Positions 17,918 to 27,011 of a stretch of 64,000 nt of DNA are shown piece by piece. The notes beneath the pieces were generated by a model. It made no database searches. It saw nothing but the letters and a program-made list of their open reading frames with translations, and was not told the origin of the DNA. Made by a program: the position numbers and the translations under genes. Source of the stretch: an uncultured Lachnospiraceae bacterium (GTDB taxonomy: Bacteria; Bacillota; Clostridia; Lachnospirales; Lachnospiraceae); the NCBI GenBank assembly GCA_910586615.1, contig CAJUJP010000013.1:7794-71793 (forward strand), written 5' to 3'. Each line of letters starts with the position of its first letter. Within the stretch, counting starts at the first letter, position 1.

Positions 17918-18943
17918 TTACTGCAAAATAACTTCCTTTGAGCCGGCCTCTATGCTGCCCACTATGTATGCCGCCTCGCCAGCCTCCTGCAGCGCCGCCA
18001 CTGTCTTCTCCGCGTCCGCAGGATCCACTGCAAGCACCATTCCCAGTCCCATATTGTAAGTATTATACATCATCTTCTCTTCCAGACCGCCTGTCTTTTG
18101 CAGAAGACGGAAGATCGGAAGAACCGGATAGCTGTCCTTGCGCACAACCGCCTTCACGCCTTCCGGAAGCATTCTGGGAATATTCTCATAAAAACCGCCG
18201 CCGGTAATATGGCTGCAGCCCTTGATGGTCACACCTGCCGCCCGGACAGCCTGCAGTGCCCGAACATAAATCCTGGTAGGCACAATCAGCGCCTCGCCCA
18301 GCGTCATTCCCAACTCTTCATAATAAGTATCCAGACTCTCCTTTGTCATATCAAACACTTTTCTCACAAGGGAAAAACCGTTGCTGTGTACCCCGGAAGA
18401 TGCAATGCCTATGAGAACGTCGCCGGGTCTGATTCCTTCACCGGTAATCAGATCTTTCTGGTCCACAACACCCACCGCAAATCCGGCAAGATCATACTCC
18501 TCCTCCGGCATCAGTCCCGGATGCTCCGCCGTCTCGCCTCCGATCAGCGCCGCACCTGCCTGCTTACAGCCCTCTGCCACACCGCTCACGATTGTGGCGA
18601 TCTTCTCCGGATAATTCTTGCCACAGGCAATGTAATCCAGAAAAAACAACGGCTCGCCGCCTGCGCATACCACGTCATTGATGCACATTGCCACACAGTC
18701 GATGCCTACCGTATCATGCTTATCCATGAGAAATGCCAGTTTGATCTTCGTGCCCACGCCGTCCGTTCCGGACAACAGCACCGGATGCTCCATCTCCTTG
18801 ATCTTCTCCATGGAGAAAGCCCCCGAAAAGCCTCCGAGTCCGCCCAGCACCTCCGGTCTCATCGTCTCCTTCACATGCTTTTTCATCAGTTCCACCGATT
18901 GGTAACCGGCCTCAATATCCACGCCTGCTGTCTTGTAATCCAT
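17918..18943 (-). CDS. purM: Phosphoribosylformylglycinamidine cyclo-ligase (AIR synthetase)
   Basis: 341 residues. The start at 18943 is set by GGAGGGAAAG directly upstream and gives the family's usual length; the frame itself is open to 19000. It closes the imidazole ring of AIR with ATP, step five of purine synthesis. Recognised segments are SGTDGVGTKIKLA (nucleotide/metal binding), GGETAEHPGLM and HITGGGFYENIPR. A 115-base gap separates it from purN. Confidence 0.96.
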   Translation of the reverse strand: MDYKTAGVDIEAGYQSVELMKKHVKETMRPEVLGGLGGFSGAFSMEKIKEMEHPVLLSGTDGVGTKIKLAFLMDKHDTVGIDCVAMCINDVVCAGGEPLFFLDYIACGKNYPEKIATIVSGVAEGCKQAGAALIGGETAEHPGLMPEEEYDLAGFAVGVVDQKDLITGEGIRPGDVLIGIASSGVHSNGFSLVRKVFDMTKESLDTYYEELGMTLGEALIVPTRIYVRALQAVRAAGVTIKGCSHITGGGFYENIPRMLPEGVKAVVRKDSYPVLPIFRLLQKTGGLEEKMMYNTYNMGLGMVLAVDPADAEKTVAALQEAGEAAYIVGSIEAGSKEVILQ

Positions 18944-19067
18944 TCTTTCCCTCCAGAGTATCTTGTCTGTACCTTGTGTTATTCCGCCGTTTCGGCCCAC
19001 ACCGCCCGGCAGACATCTCCAACTTTAATCTGTACCGCGTCCATACATGCTTTAAAAAACCGGACGC

Positions 19068-19577
19068 CTAACTGCCCATATAATTCCTGTATCCCGTTTC
19101 CTGCAGCTTCGCGTCCTTCTTCTGTACGCTTTCCTTCAGACTCCGGGTGTAATCTTTCAGCTTCTGCAGCAATGCAGGATCAGATACAGCCAGGATTTTA
19201 GCCGCCAGAATCCCCGCATTCTGTCCCCCGTTAATGGCCACCGTAGCCACCGGAATGCCGGAGGGCATCTGTACAATGGAATACAGTGAGTCCACACCGC
19301 CCAGATCGGAAGTCTTCATCGGAACGCCAATCACCGGCATCGGAAAAATTGCCGCACACATACCCGGTAAATGAGCCGCCTTGCCGGCTCCCGCAATGAT
19401 CACCTTAAAGCCCTTGCTCTCCGCACTTTTTGCATATTCAAAAAACACATCCGGCTCTCTGTGTGCCGAGATGATCGCCATCTCATAAGAAATGCCCAGA
19501 TCTTCCAGCAGATCCGCCGCCTTCGCCATAACAGGCATATCGGAGTCACTGCCCATTACAATACCTACCTGTGCCAT
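19068..19577 (-). CDS. purE: N5-carboxyaminoimidazole ribonucleotide mutase
   Basis: 169 residues from the ATG at 19577, which has AAGGAGG eight bases upstream. PurE converts N5-CAIR to CAIR (class I) or carboxylates AIR directly (class II). The substrate loop GSDSDMPVM, the catalytic His in SAHREPD and the GAGKAAHLPGM loop are present. No purK is in the window, so sequence context does not settle the class. It is the first pur gene of the run and follows the M29 peptidase by 75 bases. Confidence 0.95.
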   Translation of the reverse strand: MAQVGIVMGSDSDMPVMAKAADLLEDLGISYEMAIISAHREPDVFFEYAKSAESKGFKVIIAGAGKAAHLPGMCAAIFPMPVIGVPMKTSDLGGVDSLYSIVQMPSGIPVATVAINGGQNAGILAAKILAVSDPALLQKLKDYTRSLKESVQKKDAKLQETGYRNYMGS

Positions 19578-19652
19578 CTTTATATCCTCCTTGTATACCA
19601 TATCTTGTGGTAATTTTAAGTCTTTTCATCCATAATCCACAAATATCCATAA

Positions 19653-21764
19653 TCAGTGTACTATTTTTTCTGTAGATACGCAACATTTTTTCTGTGAAAG
19701 AAAGGCCCGGTTCAGTTCCTCACATCCGGGCAGCACAAATTGACCGTTCAGAATAATCGGAATACTCTTTCCCTCTCCGGTCACCACCGACAATTCTCCC
19801 AGCTCATCATAGGGAATGGTGATATCTGTATGACACTGGAAATAAGCTTTGCTGACATCCGTGTCACGCAAAACCGACACCTCGTTATCCTTCGCAATGA
19901 TCTCTTTTCCGTCAGGATTGTACACCCGTACATTCTCTGCATGAGAATAACAGGTATCTCCCACCGCAAAATGAGGGCCGGTCTTCTCTGCGATCAGAAT
20001 CGGCATTTTATCTTCGATGCCGTACCTGCGGGCCGCAACATAAGCGGTGGTGTTGGTGCCAATGGCAAATTCCCCCAGCGGCAGTGTATCGTGATGGAAC
20101 ATCACATTATCCTTAATATATTTGCGGTTTTCTTCATCGGTTCCGAAATTGGCGCAGCCGTAATCAGAAACCATGCCGTCCGTAAATTTCAACCACAAGT
20201 CCTGATACTCAAGTTCATTCAAAAAAACTCTGGTCACATGCAATATACCGTCTGTACCGGTCAATACTGGAGACGTAAACACCTCTCCCACCGGAATATT
20301 CACGTCCGCTACACAGTTTTCAAAGTTCGTCTCCTTTGCGGGATCTTTTAACTCATGCAGCCTTACTGTCATATCCGTCCTGTTGGCACCGGCGCCTTTG
20401 ACTCTTACAGTCACGCCCTGATCCAGCACGTCGATGATCCGCTGCTGGATATCCCTGTACTTCTTGTAATCCAGCGTGTTGATCCGCACAATGTCATCAA
20501 AGATCTGTTCATACTGCTCACCGATCTCTGGTACGGGAAAGGCAATGATCGTGAAACTTCTCTCCTCCCCCGGTATATATTCATTCTGCAGCATCCCCGC
20601 CCTGGAGGCATATTCCACGGAAAGCTTCTGCTGTTTTCCGGAGAGCCTGCAGGCCGTTTCTTTTGTTTCCGGCTGGAAAGGCTTCTCGCCGAAGATCTCA
20701 AGCACAGCCGGACCGCCGAACACCGCTGCCTCTTCCCGGTACTGTTCATAAGCATTCTTCATGCATTCCAGCTTCCGCTCCACCAGCAGCTTATCCAGCA
20801 CAAGCGCCTGATCTTCTTTATGGTCATAATCAAACTGCTTGTTGGGATTGGCACCGAAAAAACCGGTTTTGTTAACGCTTCTGCCCTGAAAAATACTGGT
20901 GCCCGCACGGTAGATTGTAGTTTTTAGACCAATCCGGTCAAAATTAAGCACCGCCTGACGGATCATTCGCTCAAATCCCAGACCGTATCGGACATTCACC
21001 GTCTTCTTTATGCTGATATCCTTATTCCCCACTTCGAATCCGATTCGATAGCCTTCCGTATAAGTATTGGCAAGCAGCCGGATCTTCTCCTCCGGCATCT
21101 CATTCAGATGCTTTGCCGTCCGCAGTTCACCGTCCGTAACATATTCCCCGTAATAATAGAGATACCGCAAATCCGTAAGATCACTCTCCATAACGATCCG
21201 GCGGGCAAAATCTCTGCCTGGACACAGCATACCCGCCGTCCGTTCCATTGCCTCCGGCTCATAGTAATCACTCACATACCAGTACAGGATCTGTCGTATT
21301 GTCTCCTCCTCAGCTTCACAGGCAAAGGCCTGATAAACCTCAAGAAACAATTCCGCCCGGATCAGCATGTCAAACCTGTTCTGTTCAAAGGCTGCCGGTA
21401 TCATCCCCCGCAGTTCCGCATAGAGAAAGGACAGCATTCTTCCTATTGACTCACCGAGACAACACACTGCATAATCCGGATTTCCATAGCTTTTTCCATA
21501 ATGTTCGGGCAAAATATCCTCATACAATTCCCTGTTCAGCTTCTGCAGTTCTTCCAATGTCATCCGGCGCAGACTGCCGCTCTCCACAATATCCCTGACC
21601 TGATCCATAAGCAGGACGAATCCTGCCATCTGATGAAAATATGTCTGTGCCTGTTCTTCCAGGATTGACTCACCCGGTATCTCTCTGATCCGTTCCAGCG
21701 CAAGTTCATATCTTTCCCGCTCAAGATCCGCCCGGTCCGCTTCCGAAATATAAATATCTTCCAT
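19653..21764 (-). CDS. M29-family (thermophilic type) metallo-aminopeptidase
   Basis: 703 residues; the ATG at 21764 is preceded by GGAGTGGATT. The C-terminal 400 residues carry the M29 metal ligands: Glu in VNIPVGEVFTSP, Glu in PLGEFAIGTN, two His in EKTGPHFAVGDTCYSHAEN, and His and Asp in HTDITIPYDEL. Family members (AmpS, aminopeptidase T) are about 410 residues, so the first 280 residues are an extra helical region of unknown role. The enzyme should release N-terminal residues from peptides in the cytoplasm. It sits directly upstream of purE, but no functional tie to purine synthesis is known. Confidence 0.88.
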   Translation of the reverse strand: MEDIYISEADRADLERERYELALERIREIPGESILEEQAQTYFHQMAGFVLLMDQVRDIVESGSLRRMTLEELQKLNRELYEDILPEHYGKSYGNPDYAVCCLGESIGRMLSFLYAELRGMIPAAFEQNRFDMLIRAELFLEVYQAFACEAEEETIRQILYWYVSDYYEPEAMERTAGMLCPGRDFARRIVMESDLTDLRYLYYYGEYVTDGELRTAKHLNEMPEEKIRLLANTYTEGYRIGFEVGNKDISIKKTVNVRYGLGFERMIRQAVLNFDRIGLKTTIYRAGTSIFQGRSVNKTGFFGANPNKQFDYDHKEDQALVLDKLLVERKLECMKNAYEQYREEAAVFGGPAVLEIFGEKPFQPETKETACRLSGKQQKLSVEYASRAGMLQNEYIPGEERSFTIIAFPVPEIGEQYEQIFDDIVRINTLDYKKYRDIQQRIIDVLDQGVTVRVKGAGANRTDMTVRLHELKDPAKETNFENCVADVNIPVGEVFTSPVLTGTDGILHVTRVFLNELEYQDLWLKFTDGMVSDYGCANFGTDEENRKYIKDNVMFHHDTLPLGEFAIGTNTTAYVAARRYGIEDKMPILIAEKTGPHFAVGDTCYSHAENVRVYNPDGKEIIAKDNEVSVLRDTDVSKAYFQCHTDITIPYDELGELSVVTGEGKSIPIILNGQFVLPGCEELNRAFLSQKKCCVSTEKIVH

Positions 21765-21865
21765 AATCCACTCCATTTCAGCGCTGCTTTCTGCGCATGA
21801 ACGAGTTTGTGCCAAGCAGCGCGAAGACACAAACCGCATCCTGTCCGTCTGATAGATAAGAGGCT

Positions 21866-22186
21866 TTATGCGTAAGCGCCCGCATACAAAATCACACTGA
21901 GCACGATGAGCACAAGCAGGTTCAGGGCAATACCCAGATAAGAAAACAGATAAAACCTGTCCCGCTCCGTTTTGGAAACCACACCCAGTATGATCCCCGC
22001 AAATGCAAAAATCATCACAAGCATCGCCGCCGCGCCATATTGTCTCGGAATATTGCCCGCCCGCAGGTAGCTGGTGATGATAGCATAGGCCAGCGTAGCC
22101 AGTGAGATCACACCCAGGATCGTAGCCATGATCCCCTTCTGTGAATGCTGCTTATTTGTAAACATATAACTGTTTTTCTTCGACAT
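21866..22186 (-). CDS. DUF6142-like small membrane protein
   Basis: 106 residues from the ATG at 22186, just behind GAGGAG. Three hydrophobic segments (about 22-42, 52-72, 83-103) suggest three membrane helices, with KTERDR between the second and third. It resembles the DUF6142 family found next to pyrE in Lachnospiraceae; this assignment is from recall. It lies between the pyr operon and the M29 gene. Function unknown. Confidence 0.75.
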   Translation of the reverse strand: MSKKNSYMFTNKQHSQKGIMATILGVISLATLAYAIITSYLRAGNIPRQYGAAAMLVMIFAFAGIILGVVSKTERDRFYLFSYLGIALNLLVLIVLSVILYAGAYA

Positions 22187-22357
22187 AAAACTCCTCATTC
22201 TGTTCCACATATGGATTCAAACCGCATTACGGCACAGACATCCGCTGCATATCCCGGATCAATGCCGGACTCCGCGGTTCAAATCCCCACCGTAACGAAA
22301 TGGGTATCTTCGTCTGCCCCGAAAACACCCATTTATCACTTTCTTCTCTTTAGGTTC

Positions 22358-22510
22358 TTAAAACAGGATCTTATTTCTTCCCGCCAGCAGCTTGGCGCCG
22401 CTTATGAGCAGAAGTACCCCGCTGGCCGCACCTACCACCAGTGCAACCACGCCGACTGCAATGTTGAGCGCGCCGGCACCGCCCATCGTCTTATATGTCT
22501 TCTCTTCCAT
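22358..22510 (-). CDS. 50-residue small membrane protein downstream of pyrE
   Basis: An open frame of 50 codons from the ATG at 22510 to TAA at 22358. It starts MEEKTYKTMGGAGALNIAVG. Two hydrophobic Gly/Ala/Val-rich stretches (about 14-28 and 31-43) are joined by AAS, and it ends in a basic KLLAGRNKILF tail, consistent with one helical hairpin in the membrane. An AGGG lies seven bases before the ATG. It begins 47 bases after the pyrE stop and reads in the same direction, so co-transcription is likely. Unknown function; it is easily missed by gene callers. Confidence 0.65.
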   Translation of the reverse strand: MEEKTYKTMGGAGALNIAVGVVALVVGAASGVLLLISGAKLLAGRNKILF

Positions 22511-22556
22511 CTTTATACCCTGTCGCCCTTTCCCGGAGAAAATTTTTCAGTTTCCC

Positions 22557-23234
22557 TTATCTGGCTCCGTACTGTTCATAGTATGCGTCAATTGCGCTCT
22601 TTAATGTATCGTCAATATATACTGTTCCCTTGTAAGGTTTGTTGTAAAGGCAGTTCACAACCTCTTCCATGGTCACGATTGCGTTCGCATCAAATCCATA
22701 TTTCTCTCTGATCTCCGCCAGCGCGCTCTTCTCACTGTCCAGCCCGCGCTCCATACGGTTCAGGGAAACCATCAGGCCCTTGATCTCCACCTTGGCCTGA
22801 CTCAGCAAAATCGGAAAAGTCTCTTCAATAGACTTGCCCGATGTAGTCACGTCCTCAATGATCACTACGCGGTCACCGTCCTTCAGCTTGCTGCCAAGCA
22901 GAATACCGGTATCCCCGTGGTCCTTCACCTCTTTGCGGTTGGAGCAGTAACGGATCTCCTTACCGTAAAGCTCACTGATGGCCATGGTTGTGGCCACGCT
23001 CAGCGGTATTCCTTTATATGCCGGCCCGAACAGCACATCGAAATCCAGGCCGTAATGGTCGTGGATCGCCTTCGCATAATATTCACCCAGCCTTTTCAGC
23101 TGCGCGCCGGTCACATAAGCGCCCGCATTCATGAAAAAAGGAGATTTCCTTCCGCTTTTCAATGTAAAGTCGCCAAATTTGAGAACCTGGCTGTCTACCA
23201 TAAATTCTATAAATTCCTGCTTATAGCTTTCCAT
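22557..23234 (-). CDS. pyrE: Orotate phosphoribosyltransferase
   Basis: 225 residues, ATG at 23234 behind GAGGAGG. It adds the phosphoribosyl group of PRPP to orotate to give OMP. The PRPP-binding motif VVIIEDVTTSGKSIEE is intact and FGPAYKGIPL matches the substrate loop. It follows pyrF by 26 bases, so the last two steps of UMP synthesis are encoded together. Confidence 0.96.
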   Translation of the reverse strand: MESYKQEFIEFMVDSQVLKFGDFTLKSGRKSPFFMNAGAYVTGAQLKRLGEYYAKAIHDHYGLDFDVLFGPAYKGIPLSVATTMAISELYGKEIRYCSNRKEVKDHGDTGILLGSKLKDGDRVVIIEDVTTSGKSIEETFPILLSQAKVEIKGLMVSLNRMERGLDSEKSALAEIREKYGFDANAIVTMEEVVNCLYNKPYKGTVYIDDTLKSAIDAYYEQYGAR

Positions 23235-23260
23235 TATGACCTCCTCAAAAACCCTGGAAA

Positions 23261-24208
23261 CTACTTCCGTCCGGCGAGCGCCTGTCCGATGTCTTCCTTC
23301 ATGGCAAGCACGGCTGCTCTGGAAGCATCCGCAAAGTTCTCCCCGCCATAGCCGGCGTACTGCTCCTGCTGATATGCCGCAATGATGCCTCTGGAAGAAT
23401 TGACGATGGCACCCAGTCCGTCCCGGTCAAAGAAATGTACCAGATCCGCGCCCTTACCACCCTGTGCGCCGTATCCCGGCACAAGGATAAAAGCTTTCGG
23501 CATAATGTCCCGCAGGATCCGTCCCTGTTCCGGGTAAGTGGCTCCCACCACGGCTCCCACGTAGCTGTAAGTCTCGCCCATGCATTCTGCGCCCCAGGCT
23601 GCTACCTGCTCACCCACGATCTCATAGAGCGGTCTGTCCGCCGTGCCGGTTTCCGTCTGCACCAGACGGTCCTGCAGTTCTCCGCTGCTGGGATTTGATG
23701 TCTTGACCAGCACAAAGATACCTTTTTTCTCTTCCTTACACACTTTGATAAAAGGCTTCACCCCGTCGGAGCCAAGATACGGGTTCACAGTCACGAAATC
23801 CTCATGAAACCCCCGGCACATGGTATTTCCCACCATAACCTGTCCAAGATGTCCTACTGCATACGCTTCCGAAGTGGAACCGATGTCTCCCCTCTTGATA
23901 TCCCCGATGACGATCAGATCCTTCTCCTTGCAGTAATCCACGGTCTTCTGAAAGGCGGTCAGCCCTTCAATACCGAACTGCTCGTACATTGCAATCTGCG
24001 GCTTCACTGCCGGAACCAGATCGTAGATGCTATCAATGATAGCCTTATTATACTGCCAGATTGCTTCCGCCGCACCCTTCAAAGTCTCCCCGTACTCAGC
24101 AAAGGCTTTCTTCTGGATATGCTCCGGTACAAACTTCATGGTAGGGTCTAACCCTACCACGATCGGCGCTTCTGTCTTCTTAATCTTCTCCACCAGTCTG
24201 TTGATCAT
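23261..24208 (-). CDS. pyrF: Orotidine 5'-phosphate decarboxylase (type 2)
   Basis: 315 residues, the longer subfamily-2 form. It decarboxylates OMP to UMP. The catalytic Lys-Asp array is in VIGDIKRGDIGSTSEAYA. VVGLDPTMKFVPEH and KPQIAMYEQFG are typical of type 2. The ATG at 24208 overlaps the stop of the Nudix-like gene as ATGA, so it is translationally coupled to it. Confidence 0.96.
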   Translation of the reverse strand: MINRLVEKIKKTEAPIVVGLDPTMKFVPEHIQKKAFAEYGETLKGAAEAIWQYNKAIIDSIYDLVPAVKPQIAMYEQFGIEGLTAFQKTVDYCKEKDLIVIGDIKRGDIGSTSEAYAVGHLGQVMVGNTMCRGFHEDFVTVNPYLGSDGVKPFIKVCKEEKKGIFVLVKTSNPSSGELQDRLVQTETGTADRPLYEIVGEQVAAWGAECMGETYSYVGAVVGATYPEQGRILRDIMPKAFILVPGYGAQGGKGADLVHFFDRDGLGAIVNSSRGIIAAYQQEQYAGYGGENFADASRAAVLAMKEDIGQALAGRK

Positions 24209-24609
24209 AATGTCTTTCCTTCCAGATCCTGAAGTACGTACTGATTCTCAATGTATTTCGGGAACTCCTCCCTGGAAACCCAGATCCAGTCGCCAAATTC
24301 CTCGGACAATACGATATTTGCCTCGTCCTCTTCCTTCAGAGAGCAGAGATATGCAATCCCCACACAATGAGTATCTCCCAGCATACTTGACCATGTATAC
24401 TCGATCTTGTCAATATTCTCTTCCACCGAAAGCTGTTCCCTGACCGCCCGGTGAAGCGCATCGTCCGGTGCCTCGCCATGCTGCACCTCCGCATCAATGA
24501 ACTCCCAGACAAAAGGATCCGGGATGCGGTCGTCAACCCATCTTTTGATCAGCAGATACTTATCATTCTTCTTGATAATGCCTTTAACACGTAAGAAAGT
24601 ACTCTCCAT
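24205..24609 (-). CDS. Nudix-fold protein with degenerate Nudix box, first gene of the pyrFE operon
   Basis: 134 residues from the ATG at 24609. The fold is recognisable: FLRVKGIIKKNDKYLLIKRW, then FVWEFIDAEVQHGEAPDDAL and HRAVREQLSV. Against the Nudix consensus (G-x5-E-x7-R-E-U-x-E-E-x-G-U) the first Gly is lost, R-E reads R-A, E-E reads E-Q and the last Gly is Ser. Key metal-binding Glu residues are therefore missing, so hydrolysis may be lost or altered. It is coupled to pyrF by ATGA overlap. A regulatory or nucleotide-binding role is conceivable but unproven. Confidence 0.8.
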   Translation of the reverse strand: MESTFLRVKGIIKKNDKYLLIKRWVDDRIPDPFVWEFIDAEVQHGEAPDDALHRAVREQLSVEENIDKIEYTWSSMLGDTHCVGIAYLCSLKEEDEANIVLSEEFGDWIWVSREEFPKYIENQYVLQDLEGKTL

Positions 24610-24748
24610 AATGATACCACACCTTCCTGAATTAAATTTATGTAAGGCCTGACTGTTACTACATATCACCTTTCAACATATATCGTCTGAAAAGTCCCGG
24701 CCCATTACCGCCAACACTGCCTCAAAACTGTGTTTTCTGTCACCTAAA

Positions 24749-24777
24749 ATACTACCATCGGCTGTATACCTTGTCAA
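24749..24777 (-). promoter_or_regulatory. Promoter of the Nudix-pyrF-pyrE operon
   Basis: On the minus strand consensus TTGACA (24777-24772) and TAGTAT (24754-24749) are 17 bases apart. The leader of about 130 nt before the ATG shows no recognisable PyrR or other attenuator. Confidence 0.75.
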
Positions 24778-24804
24778 TCGTAACAGTTCCGCCTCCGGCC
24801 GGTC

Positions 24805-25857
24805 TTATCTGGTCTGCAGGAACTCATATTCCCGCTTCGCCGCAGCATCGTCCGGATAGGACTTTAGATAGCTGTTCATCAAAGCTGCCGCCGTCTTGTA
24901 ATCGCGCATATACTCGTAGGCCACGATTTCATTGAACTTCAGCGTCTGCATCATGCCGTTATCCTCGATATTCATGGCCGCCTGAAAAGCCGTCAGTGCC
25001 GGCTCGTATTCTCCCATCTTCATCCGGCACAATCCCAGCTGGTTGTAGATCTCTGCCTTGCTCTGGTCATTCTCCGTATATGCGGCATAAATGCTGGAAG
25101 CATAATTATAATCACCCAGCGCTTCATAGGTTCTTCCCAGATACAATGCCGCGCCGTAATCCGTCTTGAGGTTGGCCAAATGGCTGCGGGCATTCTCATA
25201 GTCGCCCATATAATAACAGATCCGCCCCATGTCATAATCGGAAATGGATTTCTCGTTCTCTGCCAGCGCATTCTGCAGATAGGCCAGCCCGGCATCCTTA
25301 TAGCCATATTCTTCCAGTGCCATATAAATCCTGATCATCTGGTCGTAGTTCTTACTGTCCAGCGCCACCGCCGCATTAAAATCAGCCTGCGCTCCCTCAA
25401 AATCGTCCTGGGACAGTTTCACACATCCCCGCAGATAAAAGGCATCCTTCTCCCGCGGGCGCATAGCCAGAATCGCACTGTAGGCATCCGCCGCCTCCTG
25501 GGTCTGCCCGTTTCTGTAATAGGCTGTGGCAAGATAGTAATTGATGTCAAAATCCAGTTCATCAACCCGGCCTCTGCCGGCATGCAGCGCCGCTTCCAGA
25601 TAGGACACCGCTTCCTCATATCTGGTCATTCCCATATAAGCAAGCCCCATCCCCCGGTAAATCTGCCGTTCATCCTCACCTGCGTCGAGACCGCTCCCGA
25701 AATGTACCAGCGCCTCCTCATATTCCAGCGCCCTGACTGCATCCATTCCCTGTTTCAGAGAACTTACCCTGGGTTCGCCCCCACAGGCACAGAGACACAG
25801 GCCCGCAAACAGAACCACTGCTGTACATTTTGCTTTTATCATATATTTTCCATTCAT
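24805..25857 (-). CDS. TPR-repeat lipoprotein
   Basis: 350 residues. The N-terminus is a lipoprotein signal ending LCLCAC, with lipidation likely at the second of the clustered Cys (about residue 25). The rest is tandem tetratricopeptide repeats, with hallmark spacing of Gly/Ala and aromatic residues (YRGMGLAYMGMTRYEEAVSY, YYRNGQTQEAADAYSAIL, YNQLGLCRMKMGEYEPAL); about eight can be counted. TPR surfaces hold partner proteins, so this is probably an envelope scaffold. The start at 25857 is favoured; an in-frame ATG lies five codons on. It has its own promoter at 25989-26017. Confidence 0.88.
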   Translation of the reverse strand: MNGKYMIKAKCTAVVLFAGLCLCACGGEPRVSSLKQGMDAVRALEYEEALVHFGSGLDAGEDERQIYRGMGLAYMGMTRYEEAVSYLEAALHAGRGRVDELDFDINYYLATAYYRNGQTQEAADAYSAILAMRPREKDAFYLRGCVKLSQDDFEGAQADFNAAVALDSKNYDQMIRIYMALEEYGYKDAGLAYLQNALAENEKSISDYDMGRICYYMGDYENARSHLANLKTDYGAALYLGRTYEALGDYNYASSIYAAYTENDQSKAEIYNQLGLCRMKMGEYEPALTAFQAAMNIEDNGMMQTLKFNEIVAYEYMRDYKTAAALMNSYLKSYPDDAAAKREYEFLQTR

Positions 25858-25988
25858 CTGATCGTCTTCTTTAACCGTTCTTCCGTTTCTCCGTCCTGCA
25901 CTTGAACACTCCGGTTACCTTCTGTCTTCCGCTCTTCAAAATGCCTCGCTTTGTTTTATACGGGCATCCTTTTCTTCGGCCTACTACC

Positions 25989-26017
25989 ATGATACCATAC
26001 CGTCCCGCCAAATCCAA
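25989..26017 (-). promoter_or_regulatory. Promoter of the TPR lipoprotein gene
   Basis: On the minus strand TTGGAT (26017-26012) and TATCAT (25994-25989) with a 17-base spacer. The leader would be about 125 nt. Confidence 0.5.
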
Positions 26018-26067
26018 GTAAAGATTCACGGCCCTTCCATCTCCGCCGCCAGAGACGAAAACTGCCG

Positions 26068-26823
26068 TCACCCCAGATTCCCGCACGCCAGATCTTTCAT
26101 GATCCCGAAAAATTCCCGCACCATGTTATTCAGCCGGAAAAAAATATTTGAATCCGCCGCAATACCGCAGACATCCTTCAGGCCCGCACCTTTTGCCAGA
26201 TGAACTCCGCGGAACACATGAAAATCATTCGTGACGATTCCCACACTGGCATCTTTCTTTTCTATCAGCGCTATGCTGTAAGCAATATTTTCGGAGGTAT
26301 CCGTTGATTTATCTTCCATAAGAATACGTTCCGCCGCGATTCCCTTTTCCGTCAGATATTTATACATGCCCTCCGCCTCGCTGCAAGGCTCGTTTCTTCC
26401 CTGTCCCCCTGAAACGATGCAGACCGTCTCCTCATTGGCAGTCAGATACTCAAAGGCCGCATCCAGCCGGAACTGCAGCACCACGCTGGGACCCTCCTGC
26501 TTCATCTGGGCACCCAGGACAATAATATAATCCAGCCCCTCTCTTCCCTTGTCGCGGAATCTGCTGATGATGCACCCCTCTACGACCAGAAACAGAACAA
26601 GCCCCGCCAGAAGCATACCACAGAACACTTTTCTGACCACAGACGGAATTCTGTCCCAGACACCGAAATATAAAATACAGGCAAGCCCGGCCAGACAAAC
26701 GCCTCCGGCCGCCCACACAAGATAAAATCTACTTCCGGACCGGACCATAAAAATGACCGTACAATAAATAAAACAAAACAACGCCCCCAGCGCACATAAA
26801 ATACTCATGATCTTCTTTCCCAT
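26068..26823 (-). CDS. YdcF/SanA-like membrane protein (DUF218)
   Basis: 251 residues from the ATG at 26823, with CGGAG seven bases upstream; the frame is open to 26862. Three or four membrane helices occupy residues 1-90. The DUF218 domain follows: YIIVLGAQMKQEGPS, then VSGGQGRNEPCSEAEGM, ILMEDKSTDTSENI and VTNDFHVFRG. These are the conserved acidic and His positions of the family, which includes E. coli SanA, ElyC and YdcF, linked to envelope integrity and lipid-carrier metabolism. The enzymatic activity of the family is not settled. Confidence 0.85.
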   Translation of the reverse strand: MGKKIMSILCALGALFCFIYCTVIFMVRSGSRFYLVWAAGGVCLAGLACILYFGVWDRIPSVVRKVFCGMLLAGLVLFLVVEGCIISRFRDKGREGLDYIIVLGAQMKQEGPSVVLQFRLDAAFEYLTANEETVCIVSGGQGRNEPCSEAEGMYKYLTEKGIAAERILMEDKSTDTSENIAYSIALIEKKDASVGIVTNDFHVFRGVHLAKGAGLKDVCGIAADSNIFFRLNNMVREFFGIMKDLACGNLG

Positions 26824-26939
26824 CCACTTCTCCGTTCCGTTACAGAAAATGCATCCTTTCACCTTCCGCAGCTTATGGCGGCACAGCTCCTACGCCCTCA
26901 AAAATTATGCATTCATCTTATGTCAGTTTTTCGGCTGCG

Positions 26940-26970
26940 AAACAAACAGAGCCTGCCAGCCGGCAGGCTC
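26940..26970 (-). terminator. Intrinsic terminator downstream of the HPt gene
   Basis: GAGCCTGCC (26949-26957), loop AGCC, GGCAGGCTC (26962-26970). On the minus strand the stem is followed by TGTTTGTTT. It lies 40 bases after the HPt stop codon. Confidence 0.8.
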
Positions 26971-27011
26971 TTAAAATCCACGTACAGTTCAAACATTACG
27001 ATTCGCATCGC

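Noticed and set aside
19578..19652. Purine or PRPP riboswitch before purE
   Set aside because: The 75-base gap is too short and lacks the conserved cores.
24610..24748. Pyrimidine attenuator or PyrR site in the Nudix-pyrFE leader
   Set aside because: No terminator/antiterminator pair or PyrR-binding loop could be recognised.
25871..26086. 71-codon minus-strand frame between the YdcF-like and TPR genes
   Set aside because: Overlaps the YdcF end and covers the TPR promoter; no ribosome site or family likeness.
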